A DNA stretch of 46,634 bases, taken from contig DBWK01000063.1 in NCBI GenBank assembly GCA_002308875.1, positions 42,495-89,128 of the forward strand, given 5' to 3'. This DNA is from Treponema sp. UBA1240 (GTDB lineage Bacteria; Spirochaetota; Spirochaetia; Treponematales; Treponemataceae). Positions within the stretch are counted from its first letter, which is position 1; each line of letters starts with the position of its first letter. The notes beneath the pieces were generated by a model. It was not told where the DNA came from. It saw nothing but the letters and a program-made list of their open reading frames with translations, and searched no databases. This document shows, piece after piece, positions 34,990 through 42,988 of this stretch. The translations under genes and the position numbers were made by a program.

Positions 34990-35589
34990 TTAGAAATGGT
35001 ATCTTAGGGTAAGACCTGCATAAGCTGCATAACCTGTGCGATTCTGAGTTGTATCCTGATAAATTTGCGGTGTTATGGTAGCACCCGCTGTTATTCCAAG
35101 AGACCAGTCAGCAGAGTATCTGTAGAACAAACCAATTTCCGGTTTTGCTATCGGTCCGAAGTATATTTTATCAAGATAGGACTCAAGAGCACCTCCTACG
35201 GAAATTGAAACTGGAATTTCAAACCGCCCGAACGCAATTTGAAAAATTCCCTTTGCCATAATAGGAACCATATAATAGATATTGCTTCCCATTGTTCTGA
35301 AATAATCAAAATCCATACTTGCACCGAAGGCAATGGTTGAAGAGATGTTCCTGTTGTATCCCAGCGTAGCACTACCGCCCCAACCGAGCTTTCTTGGCTG
35401 TAATGCGTAATTACCTGCAAGACCGATATTTATAGTCTGATCACCTTTTTGGTTTATTTCAGCTCCGACAAAAGAATCTTCCGGAAAAGAAGAATCCGCA
35501 TGCTCTTCATATTCATATAATTCTTCTTCTGAAAAACAGGGTGAGAATAAACAAAGCATAAGTAAAACTATAAATAGAATACGTTTCAT
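34990..35589 (-). CDS. Predicted outer-membrane beta-barrel protein
   Basis: This 199-residue protein has a signal peptide (MKRILFIVLLMLCLFSPCFS, cut near 20), a short acidic segment (EEELYEYEEHADSS), then alternating amphipathic strands (TINIGLAGNYALQPRKL, GWGGSATLGYNRNISS, FGASMDFDYF, GLFYRYSADWSLGITAGATI). It ends in YAAYAGLTLRYHF, with the terminal Phe of BAM-recognised barrels. It should lie in the outer membrane. A GAGGA precedes the ATG. It begins a minus-strand run through the lipoprotein and rarA. Function unknown; possibly a pair with the lipoprotein. Confidence 0.75.
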   Translation of the reverse strand: MKRILFIVLLMLCLFSPCFSEEELYEYEEHADSSFPEDSFVGAEINQKGDQTINIGLAGNYALQPRKLGWGGSATLGYNRNISSTIAFGASMDFDYFRTMGSNIYYMVPIMAKGIFQIAFGRFEIPVSISVGGALESYLDKIYFGPIAKPEIGLFYRYSADWSLGITAGATITPQIYQDTTQNRTGYAAYAGLTLRYHF

Positions 35590-35612
35590 AAATCCTCAGT
35601 ATCTGATTAAAA

Positions 35613-35621
35613 GATATAGCA
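35613..35621 (-). promoter_or_regulatory. Extended -10 upstream of the beta-barrel gene
   Basis: Minus strand TGCTATATC, about 23 bases before the ATG 35589. It has the same TGCTATA core as elements at 11799-11807, 17527-17535 and 46041-46049. Confidence 0.45.
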
Positions 35622-35766
35622 TAAAAATCAGAAAATATGTACACTACAAATCATTGAATGCAGCTGAAAAAGTTTCTGATATCTTAACTTTTTTATCATT
35701 CTATCGTATTTGTATGTAAATGTCTATTGTCAAACAAAAAATTTAAATAATACGGGAGGCGGTGTT

Positions 35767-36633
35767 ATGAGCGCAGTAATTATAGACGGTTTTCAGATTG
35801 CGGCTGATGTAAGAAAAAGGGTTGCCGGTCAAACGGCTGAACTTGTAAAAAAGGGAATACAGCCTTGTCTTGCGGTTATCCTTGTTGGTGAAAATCCTGC
35901 AAGTGTATCTTATGTAACAGGCAAAGAAAAAGCCCTCGCCGAAGTTGGCATGAAAGACCGTTCGATAAGGTTGCCGGAGTCTACTTCAGAAGAGGAGCTC
36001 TTGAAAATAATTAATGAGCTCAACGCTGACGAGTCTGTTCATGGTATTCTTGTTCAATTGCCTTTACCAAAGCACATAGATGAAGATAAAGTCATTATGG
36101 CGATAAAGCCGGAAAAAGACGTTGATGGCTTTCACCCCGTAAATGTCGGGAATCTTGTTATCGGGCGCAAGGCTTTTCTTCCGTGTACACCGCATGGTAT
36201 CATTGTTCTGCTTGAAACAATGGGTATAAAGACCGACGGTGCAAGAGCCGTTGTTGTAGGACGTTCCAATATTGTAGGAAAACCGGTTTCTTTGCTCCTT
36301 GCACGGCGTGAATGTAATGCAACGGTTACAATCTGCCATACTGGTACAAAAGATTTGCCGTCTGTTACAAGAGAGGCGGATATTCTTATCGCTGCTGTCG
36401 GAAAGCCCGCAGTTATTACTGCCGACATGATAAAGCCAGGTGCCGTTGTTATTGACGTAGGTGTAAACCGCATTCCCGACAGCACAAAAAAAAGCGGTTT
36501 CAGACTTGTAGGTGATGTTGATTTTGAAGCTGCAAAAGAAGTTGCTTCATATATAACACCTGTTCCAAAAGGTGTTGGACCAATGACAATAGCAATGCTT
36601 ATGCAGAATGTGCTTGAGGCGGCTTCAAAATAA
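35767..36633 (+). CDS. folD: Methylenetetrahydrofolate dehydrogenase/cyclohydrolase
   Basis: FolD interconverts 5,10-methylene-THF, 5,10-methenyl-THF and 10-formyl-THF. The 288-residue product has Tyr49 and Lys53 in ASVSYVTGKEKA, the signature PEKDVDGFHPVNVG, PCTPHGIIVLLE, the NADP-binding VVVGRSNIVGKPVSLLL and TPVPKGVGPMT. Length is standard. The frame extends upstream to 35710; I place the start at ATG 35767 because GGGAGG lies just before it and the first FolD strand begins there. Its stop overlaps the folE2 start as TAATG. Confidence 0.96.
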   Translation: MSAVIIDGFQIAADVRKRVAGQTAELVKKGIQPCLAVILVGENPASVSYVTGKEKALAEVGMKDRSIRLPESTSEEELLKIINELNADESVHGILVQLPLPKHIDEDKVIMAIKPEKDVDGFHPVNVGNLVIGRKAFLPCTPHGIIVLLETMGIKTDGARAVVVGRSNIVGKPVSLLLARRECNATVTICHTGTKDLPSVTREADILIAAVGKPAVITADMIKPGAVVIDVGVNRIPDSTKKSGFRLVGDVDFEAAKEVASYITPVPKGVGPMTIAMLMQNVLEAASK

Positions 36634-37445
36634 TGGTTGATATACAGAATCAGACGGATGACAGAGAAATTCCTCTGCAGAAAGTAGGTGTAAAAGGTCT
36701 GAGCTATCCTGTTCATGTTCTTGACAGGGCGAACAGAACTCAGACTACTTCTGCAAAGGTAGATCTTTATGTGAATCTTCCCAAGAATTTTAAGGGAACT
36801 CACATGAGCCGTTTTATAGAAGTTTTTCACAAGTACCATTCAAATCTTTCAATGAACCGTTTTCTGCTTATGCTTGAAGAAATCCGCCAGAATCTTGATG
36901 CAGCGGAATCGTTCGGAACACTTGCATTCCCGTTTTTTCTTGAAAAAAAAGCTCCTGTATCCGGTCAGTCAGGCATGATGGTTTATGACTGCAAATACGA
37001 AGGCAGTGTGCGTGCGATTAACGGCGGTAAAATAAAGTCTGATTTTTTTGTGAGTGTTTCCGTACCGGTAACAACGCTTTGTCCATGTTCAAAGGCAATA
37101 AGCGAAAAAGGCGCTCATAATCAACGCGGTATTGTTACTGTTAAGGTTGAAAACAAATCTTTCTTTTGGATTGAGGATATAATAACGCTTGTTGAAAACG
37201 CCGCATCAAGCGCCGTTTATTCAATACTCAAGCGCGAAGACGAAAAGTTTGTAACCGAACACGCCTATGATAATCCGCGCTTTGTTGAAGACATTGTGCG
37301 CGAAGTGTACATAGGACTGTGCAATTTTGCCACAGGCGAAAACGCTCAGTCGGAAAAACCGTTTTCCTGGTTCAGCGTTGAAGCCGAAAGTTTTGAAAGT
37401 ATTCACAATCACAATGCCTTTGCATACACGGAGTTTTCTGAATGA
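36633..37445 (+). CDS. folE2: GTP cyclohydrolase FolE2 (type IB)
   Basis: This 270-residue protein matches COG1469, the GTP cyclohydrolase IB that makes dihydroneopterin triphosphate for folate or queuosine precursors. Active-site residues are Cys150 and His162 (TLCPCSKAISEKGAHNQRG), and a Glu near 204 fits the third ligand. Other signatures: HMSRFIEVFHKYH and VGVKGLSYPVHV. FolE2 uses several metals and so can replace the zinc-dependent FolE when zinc is low. Translation is coupled to folD (TAATG) and its end overlaps miaB (ATGA). In T-rich treponemes folate genes are often sparse; here two lie together. Confidence 0.93.
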   Translation: MVDIQNQTDDREIPLQKVGVKGLSYPVHVLDRANRTQTTSAKVDLYVNLPKNFKGTHMSRFIEVFHKYHSNLSMNRFLLMLEEIRQNLDAAESFGTLAFPFFLEKKAPVSGQSGMMVYDCKYEGSVRAINGGKIKSDFFVSVSVPVTTLCPCSKAISEKGAHNQRGIVTVKVENKSFFWIEDIITLVENAASSAVYSILKREDEKFVTEHAYDNPRFVEDIVREVYIGLCNFATGENAQSEKPFSWFSVEAESFESIHNHNAFAYTEFSE

Positions 37446-38830
37446 GGTATTTTTTTGAAACGTACGGCTGCCAGATGAACAAAGCGGAATCCGCTTCCAT
37501 TGAGCAGATTCTGCTTCTTCGCGGCTGGACTGCTTCCGATTATGCCGAAACAGCTGATTTGGTAGTTATAAATACCTGTTCTGTACGTGCAACCGCTGAA
37601 AACCGTATCTTAGGCCGGCTCGGTTGGTATGCGGCATTAAAAAAAGCCCGCAGCGGTGATTTTTCTTCCGCCAAACGAACAAATCCCTTTGCGGTTGAAG
37701 TTCCACAAAAAAAACTTTCACTGATTGTTACGGGCTGCATGGCTGAACGACTCAAGGATGATTTGAAAAAGAAGCATCCTGTTGTTGACTATGTAGTGGG
37801 AACCTTTCAAAAACAGCACTTTGAAGACATAATAGATTGCATTGAACAAAATAAAAGCTTTTCTGATCTAAAGGAAACCGCAGTTTACTCATTCGCACCG
37901 CTCTCATACGAGCAGGGTGCGTTCCAGTCGTTTGTTCCCATAATGCATGGTTGCAATAACTTTTGTTCCTATTGTATTGTTCCGTTTGTGCGGGGCAGGG
38001 AAGTATCGCGCAGTGCTGACGAAATTCTTGCAGAGCTGGATTATTTGTCCGCTAAGGGTGTGCGCGAAGTTACCCTTTTGGGGCAGAATGTGAATTCGTA
38101 CAAATGGGAAGAAACGGTTGACGGAAAAACTGTAATGGTTGACTTTCCTGCGCTTTTGGAACGGATTGCGACTCGTCTTAAGACATCGAATTCTTCTATT
38201 GGATGGGTCAGGTTTATGTCGAGTCACCCGAAAGATTTGTCCGACAGGCTGATAGACGTTATTGCGCGGGAAAAAGTTCTTTGCCGGCACATTCATCTTC
38301 CTGTACAGAACGGTTCAACATCGGTTCTTTCGGCTATGAACAGAAAGTATACCCGCGAAGATTATCTTACTCTTGTTGAAAAAATACGAAACCGGATTAC
38401 CGATGTTTCGCTTTCAACGGATATTCTTGTAGGCTTCCCCGGCGAAACAGAAGTGGATTTTGAGCAAACCCTGTCACTTATGAGGGAAGTCCAGTTTGAA
38501 ACCGCGTATATGTATTATTACAATCCCCGCGAGGGAACCGCCGCTTGTTCTATGAAAAACCAGATACCGCTTGAAGAAAAAAAACGGCGGGTCGGGCTTG
38601 TCATTGATTTGCAACTTCAAATAACAAAAGACAAGCTTATGCAAAGAGTCGGCGAAAAAGTTACCGTACTGGCGGAAGCTGTTTCAAGGGACAACAAAGA
38701 TGAGCTTTTGGGACGTACTGAAAGAGATGAGCGGGTTGTGTTCTACGGAGATGAAAGTTTAATAGGAAAATTTGTTACGGTTGAATTGTCTGAATTGACC
38801 GGTAACACTTTCCGTGCTAAAATTTGCTGA
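37442..38830 (+). CDS. miaB: tRNA-2-methylthio-N6-dimethylallyladenosine synthase MiaB
   Basis: MiaB is a radical-SAM methylthiotransferase acting on A37 of tRNAs. The 462-residue product begins RYFFETYGCQMNKAES, with Cys10, Cys46 (INTCSVRATAE) and Cys99 (VTGCMAER), then the radical-SAM Cys171-x3-Cys175-x2-Cys178 (HGCNNFCSYCIVPFVRGREVSR) and a C-terminal TRAM domain (KVTVLAEAVSRDN...FVTVEL). YGCQMN and PFVRGREVSR identify MiaB. About 20 extra residues lie between Cys46 and Cys99 compared with the usual spacing. Start overlaps folE2 (ATGA). Confidence 0.95.
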   Translation: MRYFFETYGCQMNKAESASIEQILLLRGWTASDYAETADLVVINTCSVRATAENRILGRLGWYAALKKARSGDFSSAKRTNPFAVEVPQKKLSLIVTGCMAERLKDDLKKKHPVVDYVVGTFQKQHFEDIIDCIEQNKSFSDLKETAVYSFAPLSYEQGAFQSFVPIMHGCNNFCSYCIVPFVRGREVSRSADEILAELDYLSAKGVREVTLLGQNVNSYKWEETVDGKTVMVDFPALLERIATRLKTSNSSIGWVRFMSSHPKDLSDRLIDVIAREKVLCRHIHLPVQNGSTSVLSAMNRKYTREDYLTLVEKIRNRITDVSLSTDILVGFPGETEVDFEQTLSLMREVQFETAYMYYYNPREGTAACSMKNQIPLEEKKRRVGLVIDLQLQITKDKLMQRVGEKVTVLAEAVSRDNKDELLGRTERDERVVFYGDESLIGKFVTVELSELTGNTFRAKIC

Positions 38831-38846
38831 CAGCTGGAGGAGTACT

Positions 38847-39155
38847 ATGCCCTGGAAACTGATTTTTGTAATTCTAAGTCTTGTTGTTATAACCTGTCTT
38901 GTAGGTTTTAACCTTGGAAACAGTTCAAATATTTCTCTTGTTTTTTGGGAATTTGAAAATGTTCCTGTGTTTATGACAATGTTTTGTTCATTTTGTGTAG
39001 GTATTCTTTTTTCTCTTCCGTTTTCCATAGGGAAGATAGCCGCAAAAAACAAAGAAGTTAAAAAGTGGTCATCACAACTTAAAATGCCGAAAAAAAAGCA
39101 TGAGACAGAAAAAAAAGGAACGGAGCAAATTGAACCGCCTGTTCAAACAGAATAG
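38847..39155 (+). CDS. Small membrane protein, LapA-like (DUF1049)
   Basis: This 102-residue protein has two hydrophobic helices (about 3-23 and 40-62) joined by NLGNSSNISLVFWEFENVP, the pattern of LapA/DUF1049 domains, followed by a Lys- and Glu-rich cytoplasmic tail. DUF1049 proteins help assemble lipopolysaccharide or are simple membrane factors. GGAGGAG lies just before the ATG 38847 (an ATG at 38814 has no ribosome-binding site). It follows miaB by 16 bases, and the next gene may start inside it. Confidence 0.78.
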   Translation: MPWKLIFVILSLVVITCLVGFNLGNSSNISLVFWEFENVPVFMTMFCSFCVGILFSLPFSIGKIAAKNKEVKKWSSQLKMPKKKHETEKKGTEQIEPPVQTE

Positions 39156-40104
39156 TTTTGTTTCTGCAAAATTATTTCTGTTTTTAATATTCTTTCCTCT
39201 TTATGCCGAAAAATCGCCTTTTATAGATAATGCCCTTAAAATGAATTCGCCCGCTGAATCCATCAGTTATATAGCGGCAAATGTTGAAAGTATAAATAAT
39301 ATAGAAGAAAAAAAACAAACGCTCCTTTTTATGGCAAATCTCCAGAAGCAGTCCGGCTTGTATTTGGATGCTTATTCTACATATTCTGCAATTATTCAGC
39401 TTGAAAAAAACAAACCGAATTCGGATATTCGCATTCAGGCGGCAGCATGCGCAATGTCCGCCGGGGAGCTTGAAACTGCGGAAGCCGTGCTGGATTCCGT
39501 TATCTCGCTTAATGAGGCAGATAGTTCTGTTGCAAAATTTTTGGCAGTGTGGTGCGGTGTGCTCAAGGCTCCCAGTGTTCAATCACTTGAAAAACCTGTC
39601 TCACTTTTTAAGTCCTTTTTAAAAGACGACACTATGAGCGGTGTAAAAGCTTCAGTTTTGTTTTCACTCTGGTGGCTTACAAACGAAACTGACTGGGCAA
39701 TGCAACTGCAAACGGAATATCCGGCTTCTCCAGAAACGGCTTTGATTAACGGCAAAACACGATTGTTTCCTGCAAGTTATTTTTTGTTTATTCCACGAAA
39801 AAACAATGAATTCCAACCAGCTGCGCAAAAAACGGAGACTGCGGCAGAACCTCAAAAAAATGTTAAAAGCACTGATAATTCAAAAGAAAAACTCACATGG
39901 CAACAGGTAGGTTTTTTCAAAAGCGAAGCAAATGCACAGAATTGCGTAAAAAAATTGAAAGCAGCCGGCTTTGAGGGAACTATCCGTACAGAAACACGTC
40001 CGAGCGGTACTGTTTATTATGCTGTTCTTGTTAGGGAAACTGACGGAAGTGTAGGACAAAACCTTAAGAATTCAGGTTTTGAGTGTTATCCTGTTTTTGA
40101 ATAG
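39100..40104 (+). CDS. Exported protein with TPR-like region and C-terminal SPOR domain
   Basis: This protein has an N-terminal signal (LFLFLIFFPLYA, cut before EKSPF), a helical TPR-like middle (ETAEAVLDSVISLNEAD and similar), a low-complexity linker and a C-terminal SPOR domain (about 265-334: TWQQVGFFKSEANAQNCVKKL, FEGTIRTET). SPOR domains bind denuded peptidoglycan, so it probably acts at septa or the cell wall. Two starts are possible: ATG 39100, overlapping the previous gene by 56 bases, or TTG 39130 with GGAG close by; both leave the signal peptide intact. The stop is four bases from the opposing regulator. Confidence 0.8.
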   Translation: MRQKKKERSKLNRLFKQNSFVSAKLFLFLIFFPLYAEKSPFIDNALKMNSPAESISYIAANVESINNIEEKKQTLLFMANLQKQSGLYLDAYSTYSAIIQLEKNKPNSDIRIQAAACAMSAGELETAEAVLDSVISLNEADSSVAKFLAVWCGVLKAPSVQSLEKPVSLFKSFLKDDTMSGVKASVLFSLWWLTNETDWAMQLQTEYPASPETALINGKTRLFPASYFLFIPRKNNEFQPAAQKTETAAEPQKNVKSTDNSKEKLTWQQVGFFKSEANAQNCVKKLKAAGFEGTIRTETRPSGTVYYAVLVRETDGSVGQNLKNSGFECYPVFE

Positions 40105-40108
40105 AGCC

Positions 40109-40834
40109 TTATTCCTTTACTTCAAACATATATCCAATTTGGCGGACAGTTTTTATATAGCCTTCCGGATTTTCTTCACATTTTAGCTTTTCGCGCAGCC
40201 AGGACATATGCGTATAGATTGTTCTTGAACCGACTTCATATTTCCAAAGCCGGTCAAGAATTTCATCCTTACTTACAGGCTGGTTTTTGTGGTCAATCAG
40301 ATATACCAAAAGTTTGAATTCCTGAAACGTGAGCGGAACTTTTTCGTCATTTTTGTACAGAACAACCTGTTGATAATTAAGCCGGAACGGACCAAAAAAG
40401 TAGTCGGGGCGGCTCATTATGCTGCTTTGTATTTTTTTTCTGTCGGAAGTATCGGATGTGTTTTCAATCAATGAAAGAATTCGCATCTGTACATGCACCC
40501 GCGCCAAAAATTCTTCGTAGACAAACGGTTTTGTAATGTAATCGTTTGCTCCTATTTTTAATCCGTGAACTTTGAATTTTGTAGCTTTTCTTGTTGTCAG
40601 AATAATGACGGGAATTTTTTTTTGTCCAAGTTTTTTTCGTAAAAATCGAATCAGAAAAAAGCCGGTTTTATCCGGCAGGGAAGTTTCTGTTATAAGAAGA
40701 TCAAAATGTTCTTTCTGTAAATAATCCAAAGCTTGTGTAACAGACCTTGAGACTGTAACCGTAAAGTCGGAGCCGCTTAATAGGTCAACAACGGCTGTTG
40801 TATCTGTCGCGTCTACAAGAAGAATACTTCTCAA
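40109..40834 (-). CDS. OmpR-family response regulator with altered phosphorylation site
   Basis: The 241-residue protein has a receiver domain (about 3-118) and an OmpR-type winged helix (about 143-238: FGPFRLNYQQVVLYKND, LTFQEFKLLVYLI, RTIYTHMSWLREKL). In the receiver the normal Asp acceptor is replaced by Glu50 (FDLLITETSLP, aligned with LMVLDLMLP of OmpR). The acidic pair is reduced to Asp8 followed by Ala (VDAT). The Thr (ILTT) and Lys (TKPF) switch residues remain. Glu can mimic phosphate, so it may be constitutively active. No kinase is adjacent. Start TTG 40834, with GGGAAG ahead, and an extended -10 upstream. Confidence 0.88.
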   Translation of the reverse strand: MRSILLVDATDTTAVVDLLSGSDFTVTVSRSVTQALDYLQKEHFDLLITETSLPDKTGFFLIRFLRKKLGQKKIPVIILTTRKATKFKVHGLKIGANDYITKPFVYEEFLARVHVQMRILSLIENTSDTSDRKKIQSSIMSRPDYFFGPFRLNYQQVVLYKNDEKVPLTFQEFKLLVYLIDHKNQPVSKDEILDRLWKYEVGSRTIYTHMSWLREKLKCEENPEGYIKTVRQIGYMFEVKE

Positions 40835-40869
40835 AATAACTTCCCGAAAAAAAGATTTTATTGAATTTC

Positions 40870-40878
40870 ATTATAACA
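40870..40878 (-). promoter_or_regulatory. Extended -10 promoter of the response regulator
   Basis: Minus strand TGTTATAAT (perfect TATAAT with TGn), about 36 bases before the TTG start. The -35 is not clear. Confidence 0.6.
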
Positions 40879-40965
40879 TGTATGCTGATGTTTTTTCCAT
40901 AACAAAAAGATTTATTACAACGGCGAAACGTACAAAATCAGGTTTTAAAATCAATATATAATAGT

Positions 40966-42429
40966 ATGAAAAAGATACTTATATTTATTGTTATGGTATT
41001 TTGGACTTTGTTTTCTACCCGCGCGCAGAAAATCACTGTTCAAACGCAGGTAAAACTTGAGGAAAGCTGTGCTGTAAGCAGCTCATTAAACGTAAAAAAT
41101 GAGTTTATGACTTTTGCGGGTACGCTCAGTATTTCAAAAAAGCCGGCTTTTAAAACTCTGTTTCTGCAGGTTACTCCCTGCAAAAATCTGAATGTGTGTT
41201 TGGGAAACTTTACGTTCGGCGGATTTTTTCCCCAGATTAAAAAAACAGCTTTTTCATCCACTACTGTTTTTTCGTCTGTAATGAGTGTTTCCAGTAACGT
41301 ACGTGCTAATGTTCCGGGTATAAGTACTTCCGAAAACACGCCGTATAGTTTTCTTTTATCCGACACATTCTCGTTTCCAAACTTTGATCTGCATTTTTTT
41401 ACAGGTACGCAAACCGAAATATCAAATGCTAATATAAAAGAAACTCCTGATTTAACAGCTAACCTGAAAAAACATAGCGGATTTTTTTCAGGCTGTGGAA
41501 TACAGTTTTCAAAAATCAATCTTGTCATTACCGGCATTGGAGGCTCTCATTTTGTTACTCCCAAGTCCTATTCAAACTGGTTCCGAAATACAAGAAACTT
41601 TGTTCCGCAGCGTATCGCGTATAATGCACTTGGAGCAACATACAAAAACGATTTCTGTCTGTTTTCAACCCTGTCGGAGATAAGTGCATCGCCGTACGGA
41701 AAACCGACTTTCAGTACACGTAATGAATTGCTGCTTTGTTACCGCTCGTTCAGCTGGAACAACGGATTTTACGTAAGTTCGCTTGACCACCTCATCCCTG
41801 CCGGAAGCATGAACAGAAAAGTTTTTTCAGCATATACAAATCCTCTTGCGGAAATTCAGTTCCCGTTAGGAATAAATGTTGAGGCGGGATGCAGATACAC
41901 AGTGAACCGCAGTTACAATTTGTCAAGAAATGCCAAAAAAACTGACAGAGCGGATTTGGTTTTTGAGGAAACAACAAAAAAGGACGGTTTTGCCTTGTCG
42001 GTAAAACTTGCTGTTAAGGAGGCGGAATTTGGCGGTAAAAATCCGCTCTTGATTACTGAAGATTCTCTGTTTACGCAAGAAATCAGTCTGTCATTGGACA
42101 ACAAATTCGGAAAGTTTTTTCAGAATTATGCCTTTTCAGTTTCAGTAACTTCGTTTCCTGACATGGTCGGAAAAGAACCGGAATTGGAATTATATGGTTC
42201 TTGGACGGCTAAAATTGATAAATTGCTGACGTTGTATTGCACAGGAAAGGTTGATTACATAAAAAAGAAAAAATATCTCTGTGATGGTTTTTCTATGAAG
42301 CAAAAAGCGGTATTCAGTCTGTTCGACGGAAAAACGACGTTTACATTGCAGGCTTCGGGAAGCAAAAAGTTTGCTCAAAAGAAAGACTCTGTACTGGAGT
42401 TTTTTTGCAATGCAAAAATAATGCTTTAG
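40966..42429 (+). CDS. Exported protein, function unknown
   Basis: This 487-residue protein has a cleavable signal (MKKILIFIVMVFWTLFSTRA). The mature part is Ser-, Thr- and aromatic-rich with many short hydrophobic strands in alternating pattern, ending in FFCNAKIML, and could be an outer-membrane or periplasmic beta-rich protein. I do not recognise a family. There is no Shine-Dalgarno; AT-rich TATAAT-like sequence lies at 40957-40962, only three bases before the ATG, and an overlapping TATATA at 40955. The stop is one base from the stop of the convergent rnhB. Confidence 0.6.
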   Translation: MKKILIFIVMVFWTLFSTRAQKITVQTQVKLEESCAVSSSLNVKNEFMTFAGTLSISKKPAFKTLFLQVTPCKNLNVCLGNFTFGGFFPQIKKTAFSSTTVFSSVMSVSSNVRANVPGISTSENTPYSFLLSDTFSFPNFDLHFFTGTQTEISNANIKETPDLTANLKKHSGFFSGCGIQFSKINLVITGIGGSHFVTPKSYSNWFRNTRNFVPQRIAYNALGATYKNDFCLFSTLSEISASPYGKPTFSTRNELLLCYRSFSWNNGFYVSSLDHLIPAGSMNRKVFSAYTNPLAEIQFPLGINVEAGCRYTVNRSYNLSRNAKKTDRADLVFEETTKKDGFALSVKLAVKEAEFGGKNPLLITEDSLFTQEISLSLDNKFGKFFQNYAFSVSVTSFPDMVGKEPELELYGSWTAKIDKLLTLYCTGKVDYIKKKKYLCDGFSMKQKAVFSLFDGKTTFTLQASGSKKFAQKKDSVLEFFCNAKIML

Positions 42430-42430
42430 A

Positions 42431-42988
42431 TTAGAATTTGAAAGTTTTCCTCTGTATGGGCGAAATTCCGAATTTTTTCAACAGTTCTTTATGAAGCTTT
42501 GTAGGATAGCCCTTATGTTTCTCATACTGGTATTCGGGAAAAAACTGTCCGATTCTAATCATCATGTGGTCGCGCGCATTTTTTGCAAGAATTGATGCCG
42601 CCATAACTTCGGGGTATGTGGCGTCCGCTTTTGGAACAGCTCTGCACTGCACCGGAATCTGAGGACAAAAAGTACCGTCGATTATGGCAGAAACAGGAAC
42701 CGGAAGATTTGGAAATTCTTGCTGCATATTTTCGTATGCATATTTCATCGCCAAAAGACTTGCCTTCAGAATGTTTATTCTGTCGATTTCATCTTCCCAC
42801 ACCCAGCCTAATCCCCAGCCGAGCGCTTTTTGTTTTATGACTTTTTCAACCTCAAAGCGTTTTTTTTCAGAAAGCTTTTTTGAGTCGTTAAGAATTTCAA
42901 CAGGAAAATCTTCCGGAAGCACGACTGCGGCGGCAGTTACAGGACCGGCAAGAGGTCCGCGTCCCGCTTCGTCAATTCCACATGTCAT
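42431..42988 (-). CDS. rnhB: Ribonuclease HII
   Basis: RNase HII cuts the RNA strand of RNA-DNA hybrids and removes ribonucleotides from DNA. The 185-residue product has Asp6 and Glu7 in CGIDEAGRGPLAGPV, Asp104 (IIDGT) and Asp122 (KADATYPEVMAASILAK), the expected four acidic residues, plus the HKGYPTKLHKE end. Its start overlaps the stop of the large beta-helix gene (ATGA), so it is likely the last gene of a three-gene operon. The stop lies one base from that of the convergent gene. Confidence 0.95.
   Translation of the reverse strand: MTCGIDEAGRGPLAGPVTAAAVVLPEDFPVEILNDSKKLSEKKRFEVEKVIKQKALGWGLGWVWEDEIDRINILKASLLAMKYAYENMQQEFPNLPVPVSAIIDGTFCPQIPVQCRAVPKADATYPEVMAASILAKNARDHMMIRIGQFFPEYQYEKHKGYPTKLHKELLKKFGISPIQRKTFKF

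Noticed and set aside
36132..36839. 235-residue frame on the minus strand
   Set aside because: Antisense to folD and folE2, which have clear catalytic residues.
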